DNA of 64,000 nt from Oscillospiraceae bacterium NTUH-002-81 (GTDB taxonomy: Bacteria > Bacillota > Clostridia > Lachnospirales > Lachnospiraceae). Under the pieces are notes generated by a model that did no database searches, was not told the origin of the DNA, and worked only from the letters and a program-made list of their open reading frames with translations. The stretch's first letter is position 1, and each line of letters starts with the position of its first letter. The translations under genes were made by a program, and so were the position numbers. Location of the stretch: contig CP136052.1 in the NCBI GenBank assembly GCA_032620915.1, positions 279,001 through 343,000 of the forward strand, given 5' to 3'. Positions 8,646-16,143 of the stretch are shown one piece after another.

Positions 8646-9425
8646 TTATACCTGCGCCAGCTTGCGGATGGCGTCGGTATCGATCATGCAGGAAAAGTGT
8701 TCATCCAGATATTCATCGGTCTGGTACGGCTGCCGGATGCAGGTACCATACTCGGAAAGAATGTTGCAGGATTTGTTGAAGTCCTCCAGCGGAGTACTTC
8801 CCCGCTTGATCCGCAGATAGTATGTCTGCTCAGCCGGATCCTTGTAAAGGCTGCTGGGGCCGGTAAAAAAGGTATCCAGTACATGGGAAGCGTCGATGAC
8901 GTGATCCAGGTTCCCGAAACAGAACAGCCGGATCAGTTCTTCCGTCTTCTTCCGGTTCTGACCGGTTCTGGCGGGCGCCTTGGCCGGGCCTTCGGAGATC
9001 TGGGAAGCAGTCTCATCCTCCTCCTGGGCAGCTTCTGCTTCGGCTACTTTCTTCTGGAACATATCCAGGATCTCATCCGCACGTTCGGACAGGCCGATGG
9101 TGCTCAGGCCGAGGATCTCATCCATCTCATCCTTCAGATGCGGGGCAAACCTGGAAAAACGGGTGTCCAGCTCTTCCGGATCCTCCACCTTCGTGACGAG
9201 CAGCACGACAGAATCGCGGGATACGGGAATTGCTTCTATCATCAGCGGAATATCTTCTGCCTCAAATCCAAATTCGGAAAACGCCTGCTGCATCATATCG
9301 CGGAACAGTAATTTGGCCTTGTCGGTGCCGTAGGCAAGCTCACTGAGCTTAATGTGCCGTGTCTCCAGATCTTCTCTGGTGAGCGTGCACTTGATCTGGT
9401 TGTCGCTCACTTTCTCAATTCTCAT
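8646..9425 (-). CDS. mecA: Adaptor protein MecA
   Basis: Adaptor that delivers substrates to the ClpC-ClpP protease and, in Bacillus, restrains competence. 259 residues, slightly longer than the ~220 usual. The N-terminal domain (MRIEKVSDNQIKCTLTREDLE) binds substrate. A charged Ala/Glu linker spans about residues 120-170. The C-terminal ClpC-binding domain (LIRLFCFGNLDHVIDASHVL) ends in a YDTDAIRKLA-like tail. It forms a single-gene unit with its own terminator. Family recognition is good; targets in this organism are unknown. Confidence 0.9.
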   Translation of the reverse strand: MRIEKVSDNQIKCTLTREDLETRHIKLSELAYGTDKAKLLFRDMMQQAFSEFGFEAEDIPLMIEAIPVSRDSVVLLVTKVEDPEELDTRFSRFAPHLKDEMDEILGLSTIGLSERADEILDMFQKKVAEAEAAQEEDETASQISEGPAKAPARTGQNRKKTEELIRLFCFGNLDHVIDASHVLDTFFTGPSSLYKDPAEQTYYLRIKRGSTPLEDFNKSCNILSEYGTCIRQPYQTDEYLDEHFSCMIDTDAIRKLAQV

Positions 9426-10004
9426 ATTATCACATCCTTATAAAAGAATAGAAAACGCAGTTGTTACTATAGTATAAACAAAAACAGGCAGGATGTAAAG
9501 AATTTTGGACGGGGAATCCATATCCAATACGTGAAAAAAATGTGAAAAAATGATGAACACAGGATAAAAATGGAAAATAGCTTGTCAAGGTATCGGGCTG
9601 CGGATAAAATAGCAGTCAGAAAGTTTTTTCGGTATCGGAAAGGAGCGATGAGGGGAGCATTTTCCGAAACACCGTTCATCTATTCTATTTTATGCAGATC
9701 TAAGGAAATCGTTTCAGACAGAAAATGTACACTGTCTGTCTTATGGGAAGGAACACATCCTGTCGTTTTGTCCCATATCCGGATCCTTTTTCGGATCCAA
9801 ACAATCATCAGAAACAGACGATATAGTTGGAAAATGCGGGAAAGAATGCCGGAGAAACCTTCTGACTTTCTGCTAAAAGGCAGCATCACATCCGAAACTG
9901 CACGGCGACGCGCCGGAAACAAAAAGGAAGCTGTCTGCTGTTTATATATCACGAACGGGCGCGGAGCAGCTGCGGGGCTGGGTGAAAAACGGAGGAGGTG
10001 TATA
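9426..10004. other. 578-base intergenic region without a convincing gene
   Basis: The plus strand is open in one frame from 9570 into the gene at 10005, but the upstream residues show no family features and no ribosome site fits, so it is treated as noncoding. GGATCC occurs twice around 9781-9799. Nothing else stands out. Confidence 0.5.
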
Positions 10005-10346
10005 TTGAAGGACGACAGGAGAAGGGAAGCAGAGGAAATGACTGCGGAACTGAAGGGGTATGTAAGAGAAGGGGTTTCCCTCTGGCTGGACGGTCAGCGC
10101 TGCAGTCCGGGAAGGGCGGCATCTGCGTGTCTTCTGCGGGAAGACAGCTGTTATATGCGGGATTACGTGTGCGATGAGCAGAACCGGGTAGTGGCGATCC
10201 ATTTTGACCGGGTGGAGCCGGAGGAAGAACGCTCCCTGCCGTATGGAAGGGGTTATGCCGGATTTTCCGGCAGCCGCAGAAATCAGGGGCCGGGAATGCC
10301 GCCGAGAAGATACGGGAGAAACTCCCGGGACGGAGCCCTGCGATAA
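10005..10346 (+). CDS. Small conserved-looking hypothetical protein
   Basis: 113 residues from a TTG start. TTG is chosen because GGAGGAGG ends 5 bases upstream. The core LKGYVREGVSLWLDGQ... CYMRDYVCDEQNRVVAIHFD has the layout of a small protein often seen in Lachnospiraceae (my recollection of the family, not a search). The tail is rich in Arg, Gly and Pro and looks unstructured. No function is known. A strong terminator follows at 10452. Confidence 0.6.
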   Translation: MKDDRRREAEEMTAELKGYVREGVSLWLDGQRCSPGRAASACLLREDSCYMRDYVCDEQNRVVAIHFDRVEPEEERSLPYGRGYAGFSGSRRNQGPGMPPRRYGRNSRDGALR

Positions 10347-10451
10347 AACAAAAACAGGAAAACACGAAATACTGGTAAGAAAGGAGAGCGCAGACCGGAA
10401 CGATTCCTCTGTTATGCGGACTGCGCCCGGAGCAAAAACAAAAAGACGCCG

Positions 10452-10480
10452 GGAGTGCCCTTACATGGGGCACTCCTTTT
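10452..10480 (+). terminator. Intrinsic terminator
   Basis: GGAGTGCCC and GGGCACTCC arms around a short loop, then TTTT, 105 bases downstream of the small hypothetical gene. Confidence 0.75.
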
Positions 10481-10513
10481 GCCTGGAAAATCAAAAACGA
10501 TTTGCGCGGATAC

Positions 10514-10542
10514 TTGCGAAAACAGAAAAAATGTATTATGAT
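10514..10542 (+). promoter_or_regulatory. Promoter of the DUF1858 gene
   Basis: TTGCGA (10514-10519), 17-base spacer, TATGAT (10537-10542), 36 bases before the start codon. Confidence 0.55.
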
Positions 10543-10577
10543 AAACAGACAACATCTTTTTCAAGGAGGAATGGGTC

Positions 10578-10784
10578 ATGGCACAGGTGACAAGAGATAC
10601 GAACATCGGCGATCTGCTGAGAATTGATATGGGAGTTGCTCCGATCCTTATGGGAATCGGCATGCACTGCCTTGGCTGCCCGGCTTCTCAGGGCGAGTCT
10701 ATTGCAGAGGCTGCTATGGTACATGGAATCGATCCGGATGCTCTGGTAGACGAGATCAATAAATTCCTGGCAGAGAAGCACTGA
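10578..10784 (+). CDS. DUF1858 domain protein (redox-disulfide type)
   Basis: A 68-residue protein spanning one DUF1858 domain (VTRDTNIGDLLRIDMGVAPILMGIGM). It carries a conserved Cys-Leu-Gly-Cys pair (HCLGCPAS). Members occur alone or joined to hybrid-cluster-type redox proteins and are thought to use the two cysteines in redox chemistry; a specific reaction is not established. AAGGAGG lies 9 bases before the ATG. It has its own promoter and is followed by an independently transcribed dehydrogenase. Confidence 0.9.
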   Translation: MAQVTRDTNIGDLLRIDMGVAPILMGIGMHCLGCPASQGESIAEAAMVHGIDPDALVDEINKFLAEKH

Positions 10785-10887
10785 TTTTTAACTGCAAAGG
10801 TGGATAGCGGGCGTTCAGCATGTGTTGGATGCTCGTTATTTTTACACTTTTTTAACCTTAAAAAGCCTGTTGAAACTTTCAGAATAA

Positions 10888-10916
10888 TTGACAGACGACA
10901 GAGGAAATGATAGTAT
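10888..10916 (+). promoter_or_regulatory. Promoter of the iron alcohol dehydrogenase gene
   Basis: TTGACA (10888-10893), 17-base spacer, TAGTAT (10911-10916), with a ~45-base leader to the start codon. Confidence 0.65.
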
Positions 10917-10966
10917 AAAAATCAATCAAAGCATATACTTTTTCATTAGCTAAGGAGGAAATGCAA

Positions 10967-12085
10967 ATGAAATTATTTAGTGTAAAACCGGATCTGTACA
11001 AATATGCCACAGCGGCAGAATTTGCAAAAGAATTCGAGATCGGAAAAGGAGACCTGGTCATCACCAACCAGTACATTTATGAGCCTTTCTTTGGCGCTCT
11101 GAACCTGGGCTGTGACGTGATCTTCCAGGAGAAATACGGCGCAGGAGAGCCTACCGATGAGATGGTAGAGGCGATCTACGCAGACAGCCAGAAGATGGGA
11201 GATCATAAGAGAGTGATCGCCATCGGCGGCGGCACAGTCATCGATATTTCCAAGCTGTTCTCCCTGAAGAACGTAAGCCCGGTAGATGATCTGTATGACG
11301 GCAAGCTGGAAGTCGTAAAGGACAAAGAGCTGGTTCTGGTACCGACCACCTGCGGAACCGGAAGTGAGGTTACCAACATCGCGATCTTGGCACTGCTGAA
11401 GAAGAACACCAAGAAGGGCCTGGCTGTCGATGAGATGTACGCAGATCACGCAGTACTTGTTCCGGAGCTTCTGAAAGGACTTCCGTTCAAGTTCTTCGCA
11501 ACGAGCAGTATCGACGCGCTCGTTCATGCAGTAGAGTCCAGCCTTTCCCCGAAGGGCAACGAGATCACCCGTATGTTTGGCTACAAGGCCATCGATATGA
11601 TCTTAAATGGCTACAAGAAGATCGCAGAAGAGGGACAGGATGCAAGAATTCCGCTCCTGGGAGATTTCCTGGCTGCTTCTACATATGCAGGTATCGCATT
11701 CGGCAACGCAGGATGTGCAGCTGTTCATGCAACCAGCTATCCGCTGGGCGCAAAATACCATGTGGCACACGGTGAGTCCAACTATGCCATGTTCACAGGT
11801 GTGATGAATAAATATATGTCCATCCGTTCCGACGGTGAGATCGCAAAGCTGAACGCTTATATCGCAGGCATTCTGGGATGTGATGTTGCAAACGTATATG
11901 AGGAGCTGGAGAAGCTGCTGAACCACATTCTGCCGAAGAAAGCGCTGCATGAGTATGGCGTGACCGAGCAGGATCTGGAGGAGTTTACCGATTCTGTACT
12001 GGAGAACCAGCAGAGACTTCTGGCCAACAACTTCGTACCGCTGAGCCGTGAGCAGATCCTGGAGATCTACAAGGTTCTGTATTAA
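10967..12085 (+). CDS. Iron-containing alcohol dehydrogenase, 4-hydroxybutyrate dehydrogenase-like
   Basis: NAD(P)-dependent group III (Fe-ADH) dehydrogenase of 372 residues. The N-terminal nucleotide-binding half has IAIGGGTVIDISK and PTTCGTGSEVTNIA. The C-terminal helical half supplies the metal-binding histidines (DALVHAVES, NAGCAAVHATSYPLG, YHVAHGESNYAM). Overall form is closest to enzymes interconverting succinate semialdehyde and 4-hydroxybutyrate in Clostridia. No butyrate-pathway partner is adjacent, so the substrate is inferred. The start at 10967 is preferred to 10961 because AGGAGG sits 8 bases before it. Codon use suggests high expression. Confidence 0.85.
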   Translation: MKLFSVKPDLYKYATAAEFAKEFEIGKGDLVITNQYIYEPFFGALNLGCDVIFQEKYGAGEPTDEMVEAIYADSQKMGDHKRVIAIGGGTVIDISKLFSLKNVSPVDDLYDGKLEVVKDKELVLVPTTCGTGSEVTNIAILALLKKNTKKGLAVDEMYADHAVLVPELLKGLPFKFFATSSIDALVHAVESSLSPKGNEITRMFGYKAIDMILNGYKKIAEEGQDARIPLLGDFLAASTYAGIAFGNAGCAAVHATSYPLGAKYHVAHGESNYAMFTGVMNKYMSIRSDGEIAKLNAYIAGILGCDVANVYEELEKLLNHILPKKALHEYGVTEQDLEEFTDSVLENQQRLLANNFVPLSREQILEIYKVLY

Positions 12086-12129
12086 AATAATGGAGACTGG
12101 TTCACTGGATCAGTGATTTACAGGCAAAT

Positions 12130-12173
12130 AAAAGGACGGGAACCCGGGAATGTATCCGGGAACCCGTCCTTTT
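12130..12173. terminator. Bidirectional terminator between convergent genes
   Basis: AAAAGGACGGG pairs with CCCGTCCTTTT, with an inner CCCGG/CCGGG stem. It serves the dehydrogenase (plus) and the diguanylate cyclase (minus). Confidence 0.8.
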
Positions 12174-12197
12174 AAAAAATTTTTTTTCTAAAAATGA

Positions 12198-13046
12198 TTA
12201 CGCCTCGATCCGTATTTCCACGCGGTTGCGCTGCCTCTTGGCCTCGTAAAGCATATGGTCTGCCTCGTCGATCTTGTCTGTGTCAGGATTGTGGGAGTAG
12301 ATGCCTCCAATACTGATGGTGGGATGAAGATCCGGATATTTATCCATAGAAATCTCACTGACATCCCGGCGGAAGCGCTCCAGCTTATCTTTAAAAATGT
12401 CTGTAGGGATATCCCCGCCGAAGATCACGAGAAATTCGTCGCCGCCGTAGCGAATGACATAATCCGTAGAGCGGACGGTAGATTTCAGCTTCTGTACGAT
12501 GCGCTGCAGCACCGCGTCCCCGGCCATATGGCCATAAGTGTCGTTGATGACCTTGAAATGATCCACGTCGATCATGGCAACCGCCGGATTGTCCTCGCCG
12601 GTGAGATAATGCTCCGTGTAATAGCGGCGGTTGTAGGCGTTGGTCAGCGGATCGGCATAAATCTGCTGGATATAGTCGGACAGTGACTGGGCAAAATTCT
12701 CCCTGCCGCTGGCACCGAAAATGCTGTCTTCCTGGATGTAAGCCACCAGCTCCAGGGCAAAGGGCTTTTCGTCCACATCGATGCACATGGAGATGACATG
12801 GCAGACCTCGTGGCCGATGACCTCGAATTTCTCTATGCGTGTCTTGTTACAGCAGGCGCGGGCGGAAATGCAGTTGTTGCACACCTGATCCCGGTTCCAG
12901 ACCGTATAACATTTGTAGGGAGAGGGCTCCAGCTCGTTGGCGTCGTTTAACGTATATTGTGTGTTGTTTGTAATATCGACAAGACGCACGATATCAAAAA
13001 CAAGATGTAATTCCTGAATAAGGGAAATAATTTTCTGATGTGTCAT
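12198..13046 (-). CDS. Diguanylate cyclase (GGDEF) with cysteine-rich N-terminal sensor
   Basis: Makes cyclic di-GMP from two GTP. The C-terminal GGDEF domain is complete: AYNRRYY start, active site GGDEF at residues 201-205, and an RSTD inhibitory I-site exactly five residues upstream, so product feedback is expected. The N-terminal ~125 residues contain clustered cysteines (CNNCISARACC around 57-66) and no membrane segment. This suggests a soluble metal- or redox-sensing domain, though no ligand is known. 282 residues. It lies alone between hsp20 and the dehydrogenase; no EAL or HD-GYP partner is nearby. Confidence 0.9.
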   Translation of the reverse strand: MTHQKIISLIQELHLVFDIVRLVDITNNTQYTLNDANELEPSPYKCYTVWNRDQVCNNCISARACCNKTRIEKFEVIGHEVCHVISMCIDVDEKPFALELVAYIQEDSIFGASGRENFAQSLSDYIQQIYADPLTNAYNRRYYTEHYLTGEDNPAVAMIDVDHFKVINDTYGHMAGDAVLQRIVQKLKSTVRSTDYVIRYGGDEFLVIFGGDIPTDIFKDKLERFRRDVSEISMDKYPDLHPTISIGGIYSHNPDTDKIDEADHMLYEAKRQRNRVEIRIEA

Positions 13047-13098
13047 AATAAGCCTCCTGGCTTTTCTCTTTTATTATACATGATTTGCCTTAGACTCA

Positions 13099-13202
13099 GG
13101 TTCCCCGCGCGATCGCGCTCTACTGCCTGCTGTCGCAGGCGGAACCTTCGTTAATGGCTCGAGAAAAACAAATGTCTGCTAACGCAGCCGCTTGTTTTTC
13201 TC
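13099..13202. repeat. Structured intergenic element of nested inverted repeats
   Basis: GGTTCC/GGAACC (13099-13104, 13141-13146) enclose the palindrome GCGCGATCGCGC (13107-13118) and a GCCTGC-TGTC-GCAGGC hairpin (13125-13140). A second stem, GAGAAAAACAA/TTGTTTTTCTC (13161-13171, 13192-13202), has 11 perfect pairs. Both neighbours are on the minus strand, and hsp20 already has its own terminator at 13304. Function is unknown; it may be an interspersed palindromic repeat or a small RNA. Confidence 0.6.
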
Positions 13203-13303
13203 TTCGCTCATTATATCATAAATTATGCAAAAATGAGAGGAGTTAAATGAGATTTTGGCAGGATTTTTGAAAAATAAAGAAAAGTTTTGAAAAAAATGGA
13301 AAT

Positions 13304-13343
13304 AAAAAAGGGCCGGGCATCTGCTTTTCACAGATGCCCGGCC
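13304..13343 (-). terminator. Intrinsic terminator of hsp20
   Basis: Minus-strand hairpin with 13 perfect pairs (GGCCGGGCATCTG arm at 13311-13323, mate at 13331-13343), followed by a T tract. Confidence 0.9.
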
Positions 13344-13362
13344 TCTGAGGGGGCAAAAATCA

Positions 13363-13812
13363 TCAGCCTTCGATGGCAATGTGCCGGTTCTCTTCTACCG
13401 CTTTCGCAGGTTTCTTCGGAACAGACAGTCTCAGAATGCCATCTTCGAATTTGGCATGAATGTCTTCCTGGCGAACATTCTCGCCCACATAGAAGCTTCT
13501 TGTCATGGCGCCGGCATAACGCTCTCTGCGGATGTAGGTGCCCTTCTTGTCTTCTTCGTCTTTATCCAGACCCTTTGCAGCCTCGATGGTCAGATAACCA
13601 TCCTTCAGGGATGCGGTGATCTCATCTTTCTTGAAGCCCGGCAGATCAATGTCTACTTCGTAGCTGTCTTCGGTCTCGCGGACATCGGTTTTCATCATAT
13701 TTTTCGCATGTTTTCCGTAAAGGGGATTCTTTGTACCAAAGAAATCTTTCTCAAACGGGAAATCCATCCAATCATCAAATAAGTTTTCTCCAAAAATACT
13801 AGGCATCATCAT
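13363..13812 (-). CDS. hsp20: Small heat-shock protein Hsp20 (alpha-crystallin family)
   Basis: ATP-independent chaperone that holds unfolded proteins under stress. 149 residues: a short N-terminal arm (FDDWMDFPFEKDFFGTKNP), an alpha-crystallin domain from about residue 42 (MKTDVRETEDSYEVDIDLPG) to the A-x-x-x-n-G-v-L-like strand (AKFEDGILRLSVPK), and a short C-terminal tail. It is transcribed from a consensus promoter whose -35 lies inside a CIRCE element about 220 bases upstream, so HrcA repression is expected. The ~190-base leader is unusually long. Confidence 0.93.
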   Translation of the reverse strand: MMMPSIFGENLFDDWMDFPFEKDFFGTKNPLYGKHAKNMMKTDVRETEDSYEVDIDLPGFKKDEITASLKDGYLTIEAAKGLDKDEEDKKGTYIRRERYAGAMTRSFYVGENVRQEDIHAKFEDGILRLSVPKKPAKAVEENRHIAIEG

Positions 13813-14006
13813 AAGTCATGTCTCCTTTCATTGACTTTCAAAAACCATACAGTGCAATCGCACGTTCGGAGAAATCCGAGGTGTATCATTTTGCGGAACG
13901 CAGATAAAAGATATCCGGAAACTTTTTGGAAGCTCTTTTCAGAAGCTTCTTTTGGAATCCTCTTTCGAAGATCCCTTTCCGATCTCCCTTCCTTTGTTCT
14001 ATGTGT

Positions 14007-14049
14007 AATATAACATCTATTATTAGCAATGTCAATAGGAGAGTGCTAA
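14007..14049 (-). promoter_or_regulatory. hsp20 promoter embedded in a CIRCE operator
   Basis: TTAGCAATG-9-GAGTGCTAA (14023-14049) matches the CIRCE consensus at 16 of 18 arm positions with the correct 9-base spacer. On the minus strand a perfect -35 TTGACA (14030-14035) lies within it, followed by a 17-base spacer and TATATT (14007-14012). HrcA bound here would block RNA polymerase. Confidence 0.85.
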
Positions 14050-14073
14050 TTTTTTGTGAACTTTCTGTGAAAT

Positions 14074-14966
14074 CTATGCGGTTTTCTTCCTTCGCTGGGA
14101 GATGATCAGACCGATAAAGATCAGCACCGATCCGGTGATGGAAGCCGCCGTCATCCGTTCTCCCAGGACAAACATGGAAAGGATGACAGTGACTACCGGG
14201 GAAACGTAGATGTACACGCTGGTTTTCACGGCGCCGATCCATTTGGTGGAAATGTTCCACAGCAGGAAGCCTAAGGCGCTGGCGCCCAGTCCCAGGAAGA
14301 GAAAGTTGGAGAAGACCTCCGGCTTTTTCAGAAGCGCCGGTTTCCAGGAAGCGTGCTGTTGTATGAGCACCGGCAGCAGAAAGAGCATACCGTAAAAATA
14401 AATCCTGCGGGTGACGGCGATCATCGGATAATTCCACTCGCCGATTTTTTTCACCAGAGCGGAATAACAGCCCCAGGAAATCATGGCGAGGAATGCCAGA
14501 CCGTCGCCCAGCGGGTTGATGTTCAGGTTTTTCTGGCCGCTCATGCTGATGAGAATGACACCCACGATGGCGACTATGAAGCCAATGTAAAAGTTGGCAC
14601 CGGATTTTTCACTGGGGAAAAAGAACCCCACCATGACGGCGACGAAAAAGGGCGCGCAGGCGACGATGATGCCCACGTTGGAGGCATAGGTCATGGTCAG
14701 TGCGGTATTTTCCAGCATAAAGTACAGGACAAGGCCGAACAGACCGGCTCCGGCGAAGGTCAGTTCCTGCCGGGGATCTTTCAGCTTCAGATGGTGCGGG
14801 TAGAAGAGGAGCAGTGCCAGAAAGGCCAGCACCACCCGGGTAAACAGTACCTCTACGGGCAGAAAATAGGTCAATAAAACTTTGGTGGATACGAAGGTGG
14901 CTCCCACATCATCTGGGTGCCGCAGGCAAGTACATGCCCGAAAATCTGTTTTTTGTCGTTGGTCAT
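14074..14966 (-). CDS. EamA/DMT family transporter (frameshifted by one missing base)
   Basis: Ten-helix drug/metabolite transporter with two EamA repeats. The N-terminus reads MTNDKKQIFGHVLACGTQMMW from an ATG at 14966; the frame then jumps at a C run (14903-14905 on the plus strand), where one more base would give the family WGATFVSTKVLL. Bridged length is 297 residues, normal for DMT proteins. Substrate unknown. The gene runs convergent to nothing and lies between the CIRCE promoter and an HD hydrolase gene. Error in the sequence is the simplest reading of the frameshift. Confidence 0.8.
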
Positions 14967-15059
14967 ATTGGGGTCCTCTCTTATCGGTCGGTGTATTTTG
15001 TATCAGGCACATATCTGCCACCTGGTGTATGCAGGACGATACGTGTGAGTAAGTGTATG

Positions 15060-15629
15060 TTATTTCCTGAGCAGTTTAAGTAAGTCATTCGCTTCCTTAA
15101 GAAATGCTTCCTCAGTTTCCCAGTGCGGATGCTCCGCAAAATCCGGGACGGATGCCAGCAGGATGGGCGGCAGCTCCCGGGTGGAGACGATCATTTCCCG
15201 CAGCTCACCCCGCAGCATATCATCGTCGATCTGCTTCCAGGAAGCATTTTCCTCCGGGGTAAGGTCGTGAAGGCCGAAAGCTTCTAGGATAACGGCCATG
15301 ATCCGGTCTTCGATTTCCCGGTAATTGTCCAGATGGATTTTCACCGGACGGATGATATCAGAAATGTATGCTTCGCTGGCATCGTGGAGCAGGCAGGCCA
15401 GGACAAGGCGATCCGACCAGCCACGGGCACGGGCTTCTCCGGCACAGTTGATGCAGTGCTGTCCCACGGAATAGAAGCGATCCAGATGGCCGCCGCCGCG
15501 GCAGAGCAGGCTTAAGGCGTGGGCGATGTCCTCCAGGGAGACATCAGACGGCTGCATGTGCAGCGGATCAAACTGGCGGCCCGTCCAGGTATTCATCACA
15601 TTGGGGGAAGGGTTTTTGATATTGTTCAT
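15060..15629 (-). CDS. HD-domain phosphohydrolase (YfbR-like)
   Basis: 189-residue metal-dependent phosphohydrolase. The motifs follow the YfbR/HDDC2-like order: H in SVGQHCINCA, then the LACLLHDASEAYISD signature carrying the HD pair, and a distal D in WKQIDDDMLR. Related enzymes are 5'-nucleotidases acting on deoxynucleoside monophosphates, so nucleotide pool maintenance is likely but unproven. AAGGAG lies 7 bases before the start codon. It is divergent from csoR. Confidence 0.85.
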   Translation of the reverse strand: MNNIKNPSPNVMNTWTGRQFDPLHMQPSDVSLEDIAHALSLLCRGGGHLDRFYSVGQHCINCAGEARARGWSDRLVLACLLHDASEAYISDIIRPVKIHLDNYREIEDRIMAVILEAFGLHDLTPEENASWKQIDDDMLRGELREMIVSTRELPPILLASVPDFAEHPHWETEEAFLKEANDLLKLLRK

Positions 15630-15745
15630 GGAAATACTCCTTCATAAATTTGAATCGTTTGTTATCGTTCGCCCATGTGGTTCGCAAAACCGCAGGAATC
15701 TACGAATGGACGATAATAACATATTGTACACCAAGGGAGGAGGGG

Positions 15746-15804
15746 TTGACAACAGGCACGATCTGGCACATAATAAGCAAAGAAAGATATACCCGATGGG
15801 GTAT
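15746..15804 (+). promoter_or_regulatory. csoR promoter and CsoR operator
   Basis: TTGACA (15746-15751), 17-base spacer, CATAAT (15769-15774). Just downstream, ATACCC-GATG-GGGTAT (15789-15804) is a perfect inverted repeat of the CsoR operator type, placed to give autorepression. The copA promoter carries a related ATACC...GGTAT site. Confidence 0.8.
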
Positions 15805-15819
15805 CGGGAGGTGTAAGGA

Positions 15820-16143
15820 ATGAGACAGTGTATGGATGCGGACAATCTGCACCGGCGTCTGAAGAAAATCATCGGACAGGTACAGGCCATTGATCGGATG
15901 ATCGATGAGGATGTGCCTTGTGAGGATGTGCTGGCCCAGATGAATGCGGCAAAATCAGCCATTCATAAGTGCGGGCAGATCGTGCTGGAAGGACATATCC
16001 GGCATTGCGTCAAGGATGGTCTGGAGCACGGAGATCCGGATCGGACCATCGAGGATTTCACGAAAGCGGTGGAACGGTTTGCCAATAGTGTGACACGTTC
16101 TACGCCGAAAACGGTGGGAATAACCGACAAAAGCGTAGCCTAA
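15820..16143 (+). CDS. csoR: CsoR-type copper-sensing repressor, interrupted by a group II intron
   Basis: Four-helix tetrameric repressor that leaves DNA on binding Cu(I). The Cys34, His59, Cys63 ligand set (DVPCED, EGHIRHC) is intact. Exon 1 is 15820-16087 (89 codons plus one base). A group II intron follows immediately, and exon 2 is the eight bases 18896-18903. Splicing would give ...ERFANMG (91 residues), the normal family ending. Without splicing, translation continues into the intron for 18 residues and stops at 16143, giving the 107-residue form. Its operator and promoter are visible upstream; it controls itself and probably the adjacent P1B-ATPase gene. Confidence 0.9.
   Translation: MRQCMDADNLHRRLKKIIGQVQAIDRMIDEDVPCEDVLAQMNAAKSAIHKCGQIVLEGHIRHCVKDGLEHGDPDRTIEDFTKAVERFANSVTRSTPKTVGITDKSVA

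Noticed and set aside
9570..10004. In-frame upstream extension of the 10005 gene to a 258-residue protein
   Set aside because: No ribosome site at the early start, composition unlike a folded protein, and a strong GGAGG-TTG start exists at 10005.
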